A stretch of 64,000 bases of DNA, taken from VXMO01 sp965205915. Its GTDB lineage: Bacteria > Chloroflexota > Dehalococcoidia > UBA6926. A program made the position numbers and the translations under genes. How positions within the stretch are numbered: the first letter of the stretch is position 1; the number at the start of each line of letters is the position of its first letter. The notes beneath the pieces were generated by a model. The model was not told where the DNA came from, did no database searches, and worked only from the letters and a program-made list of their open reading frames with translations. The stretch spans positions 186,001 through 250,000 of the forward strand of contig OZ242191.1 in the NCBI GenBank assembly GCA_965205915.1, read 5' to 3'. Positions 18,183-25,908 of the stretch are shown one piece after another.

Positions 18183-18427
18183 GCCACCGCCAAAGCCCCA
18201 ATCGCCGGGTACGTATCAAAGTCGCCGCCATCTACGAGCGCCTGGACCGGCTTCATATGTCACAGAGCGCTCTCGCTCGTGAGGCGGGGCTGACGACCGG
18301 ATACGTCTCACAGTTGGTGAGCGGCAAGCGAACACCGTCTCCTGATGTACGGCGACGTATTCAGGAGGCCCTCGGTGTCGTCGACTTCGATGAGTTATTT
18401 GAACCGGAGGTGACGCATGTCGCGTAA
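18179..18427 (+). CDS. XRE-family HTH DNA-binding protein
   Basis: An 82-residue protein that is nearly all one Cro/CI-type helix-turn-helix. The segment MSQSALAREAGLTTGYVSQL forms helices 2 and 3, followed by VSGKRTPSPDVRRRIQEALG. Such proteins regulate their own promoter and those of mobile elements. It starts within the ATGA overlap of the preceding gene and overlaps the next by 11 bases, making a three-gene translational chain. It sits between the SOS operon and a tyrosine recombinase and may control the latter. Confidence 0.85.
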   Translation: MSHRQSPNRRVRIKVAAIYERLDRLHMSQSALAREAGLTTGYVSQLVSGKRTPSPDVRRRIQEALGVVDFDELFEPEVTHVA

Positions 18428-18611
18428 GTCCGAACCGCCTGCGGACCTGATAGTCGCCGACCCGGAGGTTCCCGACGACTTTCGTAGGCGTCTGGAACTC
18501 TTCAAGGAGGGTACCGGGCTCACTTGGGAGGGCTTCGCCCAATGCGTAGGCGTAGCCGAGAGGCAGCTACAGCGATGGCGTCGTGGATGCGAGCCGAGCG
18601 GAGGAGCATGA
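18417..18611 (+). CDS. Short HTH-like protein (paralog 1, N-terminal half)
   Basis: A 64-residue protein. VPDDFRRRLELFKEGTGLTW, then GFAQCVGVAERQLQRWRRG matches the HTH of two downstream genes, which have an FKRLTGMSTREIAEQI-type and an FKEVSGLSWKALAKEF-type helix pair followed by (S/R)W(E/R)RG. The protein stops soon after the recognition helix, where the paralogs continue about 30 residues. That missing part appears in the next ORF, in the -1 frame. It is either a deliberately short regulator or a frameshifted one. Confidence 0.6.
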   Translation: MSRKSEPPADLIVADPEVPDDFRRRLELFKEGTGLTWEGFAQCVGVAERQLQRWRRGCEPSGGA

Positions 18612-18790
18612 TGGGTTTGCTTAAAGTGGCGGCTCGCAGGAAGGGTGGACTTCGCCTGTTTTTCGGGGAGCTGGCACCGGATGACGCGAATATCGTTGCC
18701 TCTGGCCGTCCCGCCTCTCAGTCAGGCCGCTCCAACCACACGCTCCCCGTATCGCAGATGCCGCTTCTGCCTGGTCGACGTATTGAGTAA
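18608..18790 (+). CDS. Small ORF, likely C-terminal half of paralog 1
   Basis: A 60-residue ORF that starts at ATG 18608 overlapping the previous stop (ATGA). Its first part, MMGLLKVAARRKGGLRLFFG, lines up with the region after the HTH in the paralogs (for example LIYLLGLAEQLELGEVL). The simplest reading is a one-base frameshift splitting an ancestral HTH gene; translational coupling could still yield both halves. The remaining 30 residues show nothing. Confidence 0.4.
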   Translation: MMGLLKVAARRKGGLRLFFGELAPDDANIVASGRPASQSGRSNHTLPVSQMPLLPGRRIE

Positions 18791-18803
18791 GGGGGCAGCC
18801 TTG

Positions 18804-19073
18804 ATGAAGTCGAATCTTCAGCAATCGGAATCTCAGCCTGATTTCCCAACACGTTTCCGAAACTTCAAGAGGTTGACCGGCATGTCGACGCGAGAAATCG
18901 CAGAGCAGATTGATGCCCCGACCAGCGTCCTCAAAAGCTGGGAGCGGGGCCGTATGCCGAGTGGCATCGTCCCCCTCAATCTGATGGTTCTGGCTAACCA
19001 CACGCCGGACGGGATGGACACACTCTTCCCCTTGCTGGCCGCCGACATCCGCGAGCTTGACGCGCGGCGCTAG
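18804..19073 (+). CDS. HTH protein (paralog 2)
   Basis: 89 residues from ATG 18804 after GGGGGCAGCC; the longer frame from 18645 has no support. DFPTRFRNFKRLTGMSTREI, then AEQIDAPTSVLKSWERGRMP is an HTH with the same layout as the flanking paralogs, followed by a helical tail (LNLMVLANHTPDGMDTLFPL). A DNA-binding regulator is the likely role. This is the only copy of the three that is intact in one frame. Confidence 0.7.
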   Translation: MKSNLQQSESQPDFPTRFRNFKRLTGMSTREIAEQIDAPTSVLKSWERGRMPSGIVPLNLMVLANHTPDGMDTLFPLLAADIRELDARR

Positions 19074-19077
19074 ACAA

Positions 19078-19342
19078 ATGACATCCCCGCACCTCGGAAC
19101 CCCCTGCCCCGTTTGCGTTCCCCCACGATTTCGAGGATCGCCTCGTGCAGTTCAAGGAGGTGTCGGGCCTGTCGTGGAAAGCCCTGGCGAAGGAATTTGA
19201 CGTCAACCCCTACCGGCTACGGGAGTGGCGGCGTGGCGTGACGCCGAGCACCCCGCACCTCATCTACCTACTAGGCTTGGCAGAACAGCTGGAGCTGGGG
19301 GAGGTGTTGGCGGGGCGTCAAAATAGGGGGCCGTACCTGTAG
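19078..19342 (+). pseudogene. HTH protein (paralog 3), frameshifted at a C run
   Basis: From ATG 19078 the frame reads MTSPHLGTPCPVCVP. Across a run of five C residues (19120-19124) the homologous reading moves to another frame and continues HDFEDRLVQFKEVSGLSWKA, LAKEFDVNPYRLREWRRG and a helical tail to the stop at 19342. VPHDFEDRL matches VPDDFRRRL of paralog 1, which supports one extra base in the C run. If instead translation starts at GTG 19145, a 65-residue protein without the first helix would result. Confidence 0.55.
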
Positions 19343-19569
19343 CTGCCTCGGTAGAAAGAATCTGTGTTCGCCCGCGGTAACGGTCATATCCGCGTCCTGC
19401 ATCTTAGTGGCGCGCCCCGCTGGTTCGCCCTGGGCCGGACACCGATCCATAGGCGCACATCTCTACACCAGTGACATTGCGTGGCGAACATCGGTGGCTT
19501 TCTTCGCTAAATCTGACCTCCTATGGGGCAACCTATGGAGACCACATCTACAGAAGCATGGAGGATGAA

Positions 19570-20538
19570 ATGGAAGCCTTGGCCGTAACCGACCTTAACT
19601 TGCAGCAGGAAGCTCTGTCTTCAGAGATCTCCCACAACACTCGTGTGGCGTATCGAAAGGGTTGGAGTAGATTCGTAGACTTCTGCCTCGCCGAACACAT
19701 TGTCGATCCCCTATCGGCTCCTCCCGATGAAGTCGCGCGGTTCCTAGTCATTCTTGCAACTAATCCGAGCCCACAAAGTGGAGTGGTACCCTCGATGGGC
19801 ACCGTGACCCTGTACAAGAGTGCTGTGAACAAGAAGTTCCTCGATGCAGGGAAGCCGTCACCGACGAATCATCCGTTAATTCGTTCTACCCTGAAAGGGT
19901 TGGCACGGATCAAAGGCTCCTCAAGACGCAAGGTCGAAGCTCTACGGGAGTACCACATAAAGGCCATGCTACAAGCATGGCCCGATACGTTGATCGGCAG
20001 GAGGGACGCGGCAGTTATTGCAGTGGGCTTCGCCGGGGCATTGCGACGATCAGAGGTATGCAGCTTGGTCGTCGACGACATTGAATTCTTCGATTCCAGA
20101 GAGAGCGATCAGGACCGCATGTGGCTTACGATTCGCCAGTCCAAAACTGACCAACACGGGAAGGGGCAAAGGGTGGCCATTCTGGATGGGACGACCATTC
20201 GTCCAATCGAACGCCTCCGATGGTGGCTGGAGAGTTCTGGCATAACGGAGGGACCTCTGTTCCAGACCATGAAACGCGGTGGGCATCTTCGTGGCAGGCC
20301 TATGCGCCACAGTGATATTCCTCGCATCCTCAAGCACTATGCTGCGCTCATTGGGCTGAATCCGAAAGACATCGCTGGGCATTCGTTGAGGGCTGGATTC
20401 GTCACCAGCGCGGCCGTTCACCACGCACGGCTGGACAAGATCATGGCCGTTACTCGGCACGCAAATCCGGCCACAGTAATGGGGTACATACGTGACGCAG
20501 ATGCCTTCTCCGACCACGCCGGACAGGGCTTCCTATAG
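19570..20538 (+). CDS. Tyrosine recombinase/integrase
   Basis: About 322 residues. The N-terminal SAM-like core-binding domain (SHNTRVAYRKGWSRFVDFC) is followed by the catalytic domain with Arg in GALRRSEVCSL, Lys in SKTDQHGKG, HxxR in GHSLRAGF, His in VTRHANP and the nucleophile Tyr in VMGYIRDAD. All catalytic residues are present. I chose ATG 19570 because GGAGG lies five bases before it; a GTG at 19471 gives a longer form with no conserved content. The C-terminal region is typical of phage or island integrases and also of short XerC/D-like enzymes. No tRNA gene adjoins it. Confidence 0.88.
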   Translation: MEALAVTDLNLQQEALSSEISHNTRVAYRKGWSRFVDFCLAEHIVDPLSAPPDEVARFLVILATNPSPQSGVVPSMGTVTLYKSAVNKKFLDAGKPSPTNHPLIRSTLKGLARIKGSSRRKVEALREYHIKAMLQAWPDTLIGRRDAAVIAVGFAGALRRSEVCSLVVDDIEFFDSRESDQDRMWLTIRQSKTDQHGKGQRVAILDGTTIRPIERLRWWLESSGITEGPLFQTMKRGGHLRGRPMRHSDIPRILKHYAALIGLNPKDIAGHSLRAGFVTSAAVHHARLDKIMAVTRHANPATVMGYIRDADAFSDHAGQGFL

Positions 20539-20717
20539 GCGGTCTCAATCAAGAATCTGCAAATGAAACGCCGTCGGGCTCTCCACCACGGCCTCCACTC
20601 CTCACTTCTTAGAAAACCGGCGAAAGGGGGTTAAGCCCGGCCCTCCAACAAGCGCGGCCAGTGCTCGAGAGAGGCGTTACCGATTGCAATTTGGGACATT
20701 AGTGGCAAAGATAGACC

Positions 20718-21605
20718 GTGGAATCATTAGACAACGTTCCCGTCCCTTACAGGGCAATCTTCCGTGTGTCCAACCCTCCGCCTCAGGAACCACTCAAGAT
20801 TGTCTTAGGCAATGGAGTCAGAGTGACCTTTACTCCAGGCCCCATTCAGTTCTCGCATGGAGCGCCTATGCTGCGAACTGGTTCATCTACTAGTGTGATG
20901 GTTCTTGGCCGCAACAGTGTCAGTCTGCCATCCGATTCGTAGATCGCCATTGAGTCGGAGCTGAGTTCGATGGATGAGTCGGAACGCCAACGGGTCATTC
21001 TCGCGATTGCTGAGACAGCCGGCTTGCTGACGCTTCGCATACCGCACCTGTTGTCTGAGAGGATTTATGAAGGCGCAATAAATACCGCACACGCCAGTGT
21101 TCTTTTCAGAGAAGGTCCGTTGAGGCTCTCGGTAGGGCCGCCAGAGGTGCCAGAAGAAATACTGGATCAACTCCGGAAGGACGCGACATCAACGAGCCAA
21201 GTAACTGATGAACAACACCAACGCTTCCAGCTGGCTTCTCGCTGGTATCGGCGAGGATGTGAGTCCCTGAATCTGGTGGACAAATTCCTATTTCTCTGGA
21301 CAGTTGTGGAAATGTACCCAGGGAGGGGAAAATCAAATGTCGTGAAGAACCTGGCAGCTTTCTTGCAAGACTCCGTCTACCCAAGCCACACAGTAGAGTA
21401 CGTCAAAGATGCACTAGAGATCGGTCTAATCTATGGGGAACGCAAGCGCATTGTTCATGAAGGCCAAGCATTGGTGCCCTCTTCAGACTCTCGTTTCCAG
21501 AATCTTCTCGACAAGTTACAAGGCATTGCCACGGTCAGCCTCCGTCTATTGGGCGGTCTCCCGCCGGGTGATGCCCTAGACGAGTACTTCCAAGACTCAG
21601 AATGA
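20718..21605 (+). pseudogene. HEPN-like protein gene with in-frame TAG
   Basis: Two ORFs in the same frame, 20718-20942 and 20970-21605, are separated by TAG at 20940-20942 and read as one protein: FRVSNPPPQEPLKIVLGNG, then SVSLPSDS, stop, then IAIESELSSMDESERQR and on. The C-terminal part has FLFLWTVVEMY and YGERKRIVHEG, which contains R-x4-H, the catalytic motif of HEPN nucleases (Apea-like group), usually RNases in toxin-antitoxin or abortive systems. The N-terminal half is unassigned. The GTG at 20718 is the first start after an upstream stop. The 211-residue downstream piece could be made alone from ATG 20970, keeping the motif. Confidence 0.6.
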
Positions 21606-21690
21606 GGGATCAGCCGTTGCTATAATGGCGCAACGGGGTGAGTTGGGTGCATTGGCAGCAAACTGTGCGGGCCCAGAAGGAGTCAAAGGC

Positions 21691-21984
21691 ATGGCAACGG
21701 TACGGGCAAGATACGAGAAGGGCGTGCTGACCCCACTGGAGCCTCTTGACCTCGAAGAGGGAAGGGAAGTGGTGGTTTCGGTTGAGGATGTGGCTGCGCC
21801 CTTCGCGAAGCCGCATGCGCAATCAGTCGACAAGACTCAGCCTTCGGGAGGGCTTGCCGGCGTCGTCGAAATGGTCGACGAGATGCGGGAATCCTATCCA
21901 GCGGACATGTGGGAAGGTACGCACTCAGACGGCGCAAAGAACTACAAACACTACCTTTATGGCCATCCCAAGGTCGAGGACTAA
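21691..21984 (+). CDS. DUF104/AF2212-type antitoxin
   Basis: A 97-residue protein. Its N-terminus, MATVRARYEKGVLTPLEPLD, then LEEGREVVVSV is the signature beta-strand unit of DUF104 (AF2212-like) antitoxins, which pair with PIN-domain toxins. A longer acidic tail, which would wrap the toxin, follows. ATG 21691 has AAGGAG upstream. The stop overlaps the toxin start (TAATG), the standard antitoxin-toxin arrangement. The toxin is frameshifted, so this antitoxin may be an orphan. Confidence 0.8.
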   Translation: MATVRARYEKGVLTPLEPLDLEEGREVVVSVEDVAAPFAKPHAQSVDKTQPSGGLAGVVEMVDEMRESYPADMWEGTHSDGAKNYKHYLYGHPKVED

Positions 21985-22408
21985 TGCCCCCGATATTTGC
22001 GGATGCCGGATATTGGATCGCTCTCATGTATCCGGGCGATGCATTGCACGGACGAGTAAGAGCAGTGGCCGCAGATCTGGCTTCAACTCCAATCGTAACG
22101 ACGCAGATGGTCTTGGCTGAGGCGCTCAACTTCATGTCAAGCTTGGGAGGGTCTCGACGCAGATTCGCGGCAGAATTGGTGCAACGCATCCACGCCAATC
22201 CAAATGTTGAAGTCGTCCCCCAGTCCGACTCCCAGTTCCGAGCTGCGCTAGAGCGCTACGCCTCTCGGAATGACCAAACATGGGGACTCACTGCTGCGCG
22301 AGCTTCCTCGTGATGGAGGATCGGGGAATAACCGAGGCCTTGACCTACGATCGAGATTTCGAGCAGGCGGGTTTCGTCGCGCTGCTGAGAGACGGTCAGG
22401 ATTCGTGA
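21984..22408 (+). pseudogene. PIN-domain (VapC-like) toxin, frameshifted
   Basis: MPPIFADAGYWIALMYPGD begins a PIN domain (first Asp in FADAGYW) and VLAEALNFMS gives the conserved Glu. In frame the protein ends TWGLTAARASS at 22313. In another frame the expected end follows: ASFLVMEDRGITEALTYDRD, then FEQAGFVALLRDGQDS up to TGA at 22406-22408. One base missing near 22288-22300 explains this (PIN toxins usually have LTDCxSF here). The frameshift removes the distal Asp residues needed for metal binding and RNA cleavage, so the toxin is probably dead. Confidence 0.75.
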
Positions 22409-22436
22409 CCGACGGATACTCCTACAGCCAACCCCT

Positions 22437-22497
22437 ACCAAACCACCTCCAACTGAAACACCCGCTCAGTTCGCAGTACCGACGGCCTTCGCCCACC
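22437..22497. repeat. Dispersed repeat B, copy 1
   Basis: The core CTGAAACACCCGCTCAGTTC starts at 22453 and continues with GCAGTA and CTTCGCCCACC. The upstream ACCAAACCACC part is shared with copy 3 near 55.9 kb. Other copies are at 39125 and 55945. This copy is the most diverged in its second half. Confidence 0.6.
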
Positions 22498-22581
22498 CAG
22501 GTCTTTTCTTGTGCTGGGGCGCTCGGTTTTTCGGTCAGGAGTGCCACTTTATCCGGAATCCAACGTTGCCAATGTACGGCC

Positions 22582-22947
22582 ATGACATCCTCACCTCGAT
22601 GGCGCCCCGGAGATCAGATCGTTATGCGGAGCGTCTGGGGTGATAGGATTGCCGCCGCGTGGCCGGTGACGGTCATCGAAGACAGACCCGGCCGCCTCGT
22701 TTTCTACCTGTCCGCCGGCAGCCAGTACAAGTTCCGCGACTTCGGTTCCGCGTCCGACGCCCGATTGCCGCTTGGTGACTGGACGCCCAGCGATGACCCC
22801 ATACGGAAACCTGACTGATTGGCGCTGGAAAGACGCGGATGAACTCGCCGTGGCGGCCGTCCTCGCGCTAGCCTCGGCCCGACCCCGCTACCTCAGCTCG
22901 GCTTTCACCGGTGAGGAGCGGGTCATTCGACACTCCACGGATTTCTG
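22582..22947 (+). pseudogene. DUF402-like protein remnant, frameshifted
   Basis: The frame from ATG 22582 reads RWRPGDQIVMRSVWGDRI and WPVTVIEDRPGRLVFYLSAG, the opening of DUF402-family proteins. It ends DDPIRKPD at 22818. In another frame the family-like continuation appears directly: NLTDWRWKDADELAVAAVLA. One extra A near 22805-22809 would join them. The tail then decays and runs into the convergent FAH gene. Family known function: nucleotide or phosphoester hydrolysis in some members; here it is surely inactive. Confidence 0.55.
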
Positions 22948-23880
22948 CTATTCGACCGGCAGGGGTCGGGCCTGGCGACCGGGAGCGCCGGCGCTCTCGC
23001 GCACGTCTTTGGCCGTGGCCTCGTCGACGCCCTTGGGCCAACGGCGCTTGAGCGGGTCGCTAACCGTGAAGGTGAATCCGCCCACGCCCTCGATGCCAAT
23101 CTCGATGGTGTCGCCGTCCTGCATCGCGCCGAGACCCTGGTGGTTGGTACCCATGAAGAGCACGTCGCCGGGGCTGATCTCCTCGATAGCCGCCACGTAC
23201 TCGATCGATTCCGCGATGGAATGGGCGAGGTCGTCGGTACTGTAGTTAACGCGCAGCTCGCCATCGACGCTCAGGGTGACCTGCAACTTCTCCGGGTCCG
23301 CAATTTCGTCCTTGGTTACTATGCAGGGACCAAGGGGACAAAAGGTGGGGTGCGACTTGGGCTCCGAGATGGGCAGTGTGTTTGGCACACGGCCGCCGCC
23401 GGTTGCCGGCATTCGTGCCGAGACATCCACACCCGCCGTGTAGCCGAAGACGTAGTCCATGCCCTCCGACGCCGGGATGTCCTTGCCGCCCTTGCTGAAG
23501 ACCAACACCAGCTCCGCCTCATGGTGAAAGATGTTCGCGTCTATGTCAGGGAGGACCACGGCGCCGCCCGGGCCCAGAATGCTGTCGGTGCTCTTGAAGA
23601 AACCCCACATTGGTGAAGGCTCCCGTGCGCCAAACTCGCGGTAGTTGCCGCCCATACAGAAGACCTTGTTGGGGCGCGGCAGCGGCGCCTGCAGTTGCGC
23701 GCCGGCGATCGGCGTGCCCTCGGCGGCGCGGGTCTCAAGTTGGGACTTCAGGTCGTCGTAGTTGGCCATTAGATGGACAATTGCGTCCTGGCCGCCGCCG
23801 GGGCAGAGGTCACCTATGTCTATAACGCCCGCATCGGTCAGAATGCCCGGCCGGTTATCGTTGTACACCACGAACTTCAT
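22948..23880 (-). CDS. Fumarylacetoacetate hydrolase (FAH)-family enzyme
   Basis: A 310-residue protein. The FAH C-terminal fold is clear: KVFCMGGNYREF, then HHEAELVLVFSKGGKDI (metal-binding Glu pair), GMDYVFGYTAGVDVSAR, and near the end SPGDVLFMGTNHQGLG and GDTIEIGIEGVGGFTF. Family members hydrolyse or decarboxylate acylpyruvates and 2-keto acids in aromatic or sugar-acid breakdown. The exact substrate cannot be told. ATG 23880 follows a GGAGG-like site. It stands alone among decayed genes and looks like ordinary metabolic DNA. Its C-terminus is extended and Pro/Arg rich compared with usual members. Confidence 0.9.
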   Translation of the reverse strand: MKFVVYNDNRPGILTDAGVIDIGDLCPGGGQDAIVHLMANYDDLKSQLETRAAEGTPIAGAQLQAPLPRPNKVFCMGGNYREFGAREPSPMWGFFKSTDSILGPGGAVVLPDIDANIFHHEAELVLVFSKGGKDIPASEGMDYVFGYTAGVDVSARMPATGGGRVPNTLPISEPKSHPTFCPLGPCIVTKDEIADPEKLQVTLSVDGELRVNYSTDDLAHSIAESIEYVAAIEEISPGDVLFMGTNHQGLGAMQDGDTIEIGIEGVGGFTFTVSDPLKRRWPKGVDEATAKDVRESAGAPGRQARPLPVE

Positions 23881-23985
23881 TGATTTCCTCCATGTTCCTC
23901 ATGATTCTCCGATTAGCCATTGAGAAGATTATCCCGTGATGGGGGGCCGGATTCCATATAGCATAACGGCGAAAGTCGCCACCTG

Positions 23986-24213
23986 ATGCCTAATCGTCTT
24001 GTTGCCGTCGGTTATTTCTTCATGTCCGGCTTTGAGGCCGTCGCGGACAACCTTGCCCACCTGCGGAGGGTTCGCATTCTCGTTGGCCGCACGGATCGGC
24101 ATGTCCTGGAGGAGGTCGCGGCAGGACTCCAACAGGCCCCTGCCCTCTACGCCCGCATCGAATCCGAGAGAATGATTCGACACGGCGAACGCGGTGGCAT
24201 CGCGCAGCACTAG
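23986..24213 (+). pseudogene. N-terminal remnant of a PLD/helicase-type defence protein
   Basis: A 75-residue fragment reading RLVAVGYFFMSGFEAVADNL and LRRVRILVGRTDRHVLEEVA. This resembles the beginning of large PLD-like-domain helicases, which start with a GYFFxSGF segment and a VRxLxGxT strand. It breaks off at 24210-24213, where another gene's end begins. No helicase motif survives. The identification rests on recall of the family pattern only. Confidence 0.45.
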
Positions 24214-24290
24214 CGGAACTCTACGGCTTTACGGACGAGGTGCTGGACTCCATCATCAACTACGACATCAAGTACCGGATGGGGCGGTGA
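24186..24290 (+). pseudogene. C-terminal remnant of an Eco57I-type DNA methylase
   Basis: In a different frame from the fragment before it, the sequence reads HRAALAELYGFTDEVLDSII, then NYDIKYRMGR and TGA at 24288-24290. An ending of LYG(L/F)T-x-E...INYDIKYRMG is typical of type IIG/Eco57I-like adenine methylases. Only about 30 residues remain. Together with the helicase start just upstream, it marks a deletion that joined the two ends of a lost restriction-type locus. Confidence 0.5.
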
Positions 24291-24315
24291 CGGGGGTAGA
24301 ATTCACTTCATGGGG

Positions 24316-24344
24316 TTGCATACGAACACGCGTGCCGCTATGAT
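24316..24344 (+). promoter_or_regulatory. Predicted sigma70 promoter
   Basis: TTGCAT (24316-24321), a 17-base spacer and TATGAT (24339-24344), followed about 70 bases later by the ATG of a small membrane protein. It would drive that gene and probably the DUF6338 gene behind it. Confidence 0.6.
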
Positions 24345-24416
24345 GCGAGATGGAACTGACGTTCCCATTGGACGTTAGATTGTCCGCAGAGTCACCAATT
24401 GATATGGAGGAATACG

Positions 24417-24674
24417 ATGGGTGTACTGGTCCTTAGGATGGTCGGCGCAGTAGTTGTCGCCGCCCTCATTGCTTTCGTGCCGCCATTGAGTCTTATTGTC
24501 CAAGTAATTTGGACGCTTTTTCATGTGGTAGCAGGCGACGCGGTAGCCGTGGCCGACCCGGGAATGCTGGAGAGCGTCGTCATTCTCTCAGTTCCATACG
24601 TATTCGTTGTGTCGGTGCTCCTTTCAATCGGCTATACCATTGTGGCCGCGGTCGAGCGCCACATCGTCTCCTGA
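24417..24674 (+). CDS. Small membrane protein
   Basis: An 85-residue protein with two long hydrophobic segments (about residues 4-32, VLRMVGAVVVAALIAFVPPL and on, and 54-78, VVILSVPYVFVVSVLLSIGY) and a basic end. ATG 24417 follows GGAGG by seven bases; the upstream ATG at 24399 lacks a site. No family is recognised. It lies 58 bases ahead of a DUF6338 membrane protein, which may be its partner. Confidence 0.65.
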   Translation: MGVLVLRMVGAVVVAALIAFVPPLSLIVQVIWTLFHVVAGDAVAVADPGMLESVVILSVPYVFVVSVLLSIGYTIVAAVERHIVS

Positions 24675-24732
24675 TGACATTGTTTACCTTAGTTGGGTTG
24701 AGTGTGTCACTTAGAGTGAAACGGCGATTGCA

Positions 24733-25338
24733 GTGACGCTGTCATCCGGTGGCCTTATTGACGTCCTGCTAATCCTGCTTCCGGGATTTGTTGCGTTGGG
24801 CGTATTTCGCTCACTCACTTCACATCCTCGGCCAAGCGACTTTGGTTTGGTCGCACAGGCACTTATTTTCGCGGCATTTGCACGGGCAATCTCCGAGTTG
24901 ATTCTGTCGGGCGCTCCACGTATCGCCAGTTGGTCGGAGAACGCCGTCGATGCGAGTATCTTGATTCCTGTAGCTGTTGCCGTAGGGCTTGGACTACTGA
25001 CCGCATACCTCTTCAACCACGACATCATGCATTCAGTGCTGCGACGTGTGAGGGTAACAAAAGAAAACGCTTATCGGTCGGAATGGTACTCAGCCTTCTA
25101 CAGACATTCGCGTTGCTACGTCGTACTGCATCTGCAAGGGGAGCGGCGCCTGTATGGTTGGCCGGAAGAATGGCCAGGACAGCCTGAGCGTGGACATTTT
25201 CGTATCGCCGAAGCTGAATGGCTTGTCGATGACAAGCGTATTGTCGTCGACGGTGTGACGGCCACGTTGGTCCCGGCGCGCGAAGTCGAAATGGTAGAAT
25301 TCCTTACAATTGAGGATGCAGGGCAATCAGAGGAGTGA
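24733..25338 (+). CDS. DUF6338-like membrane protein
   Basis: A 201-residue protein. The N-terminus LIDVLLILLPGFVALGVFRS is a membrane segment with the PGF turn typical of DUF6338. Two further hydrophobic stretches (residues 35-60 and 75-95) follow, then a cytosolic domain with WYSAFYR, VVLHLQGERRLYGWPEEWP and a beta-rich end. Family function is unknown; members are often found near defence or mobile DNA. The start is GTG 24733, the first start after an in-frame stop. The next ORF begins three bases after its end. Confidence 0.7.
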   Translation: MTLSSGGLIDVLLILLPGFVALGVFRSLTSHPRPSDFGLVAQALIFAAFARAISELILSGAPRIASWSENAVDASILIPVAVAVGLGLLTAYLFNHDIMHSVLRRVRVTKENAYRSEWYSAFYRHSRCYVVLHLQGERRLYGWPEEWPGQPERGHFRIAEAEWLVDDKRIVVDGVTATLVPAREVEMVEFLTIEDAGQSEE

Positions 25339-25341
25339 TTG

Positions 25342-25461
25342 ATGGCCAAGGAACCGACACCCCCACCATCCAGAACAGATCAGGGCACTAAGGGTATGTC
25401 CCCAAAGCCGCGGACTGCTCGCAAGCCCGCGCCGCCGCCCGCGCCGCCGCCCAAGAAGTAG
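25342..25461 (+). CDS. Small proline-rich protein next to DUF6338 gene
   Basis: A 39-residue ORF, MAKEPTPPPSRTDQGTKGMS and then a Pro/Lys/Arg-rich tail ending PPPAPPPKK. Its ATG lies directly behind the DUF6338 stop and overlaps the AGGAGTGATTG site. Tight spacing and biased composition suggest it is real, perhaps a tail partner of the membrane protein, but such a short ORF could be fortuitous. Confidence 0.45.
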   Translation: MAKEPTPPPSRTDQGTKGMSPKPRTARKPAPPPAPPPKK

Positions 25462-25519
25462 CCCGTTACCGCACCCCCAACGTTTGGACGGCACGCTCCA
25501 GGACCGTACTTGACGCCGC

Positions 25520-25885
25520 TTGACGCACGGTCTGGTTAACGCGGATTCCCTCTTGACCATCGGCATATCCATCCTTGATGCCGATCTGACCGCCCTGTTC
25601 TGCTCCGGCCGGCGCCCCGGCGATGTCATCCTCACGATGTATGATCTTGCGCGGGCGATGCGGGACGCGGGCGTTCCCGTGATCGGTGGCTTTCTATCGC
25701 CGATGGAGAAGGAATGCCTGCGATTGCTCCTGCGAGGCCGCCGGCCGGTCGTCGTCTGCCCCGCCCGCGGCATCGAGGTCCGCCCAGGCGCAACTGAGAA
25801 TCCATTAGAGTCATCGCATAACTATCGCCCTTCCCACCCCCTTCATGAACCACGGCCTATAATCAAAGTGCCACCTGAGGCCTGA
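25520..25885 (+). pseudogene. DprA-like (SLOG) protein, C-terminus lost
   Basis: From TTG 25520 the ORF reads LDADLTALFCSGRRPGDVIL, TMYDLARAMRDAGVPVIGGF and SPMEKECLRLLLRGRRPVVV, then CPARGI. This is the compact DprA/SLOG-like Rossmann domain found as a stand-alone gene in many genomes. After CPARGI the expected 30-40 residue ending is replaced by unrelated sequence with many Pro and His. The TTG start has no good ribosome site and an in-frame stop lies just before it. A decayed gene is more likely than a working variant. Confidence 0.55.
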
Positions 25886-25908
25886 TAACTCTTCCACACT
25901 CGCCTACA

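Noticed and set aside
18645..18803. N-terminal extension of HTH paralog 2
   Set aside because: The extension overlaps the preceding ORF, has no ribosome site, and the paralogs lack it; ATG 18804 follows GGGGGCAGCC.
20539..20717. tRNA-type attachment site next to the tyrosine recombinase
   Set aside because: No tRNA-like fold or direct repeat was found in the gap.
11839..20942. TAG might be recoded as an amino acid, since two long frames are broken only by TAG
   Set aside because: Several intact genes (radical SAM, integrase, RecQ-UvrD fusion, epimerase, NTF2-like lipoprotein) end normally at TAG, so nonsense mutation is simpler.
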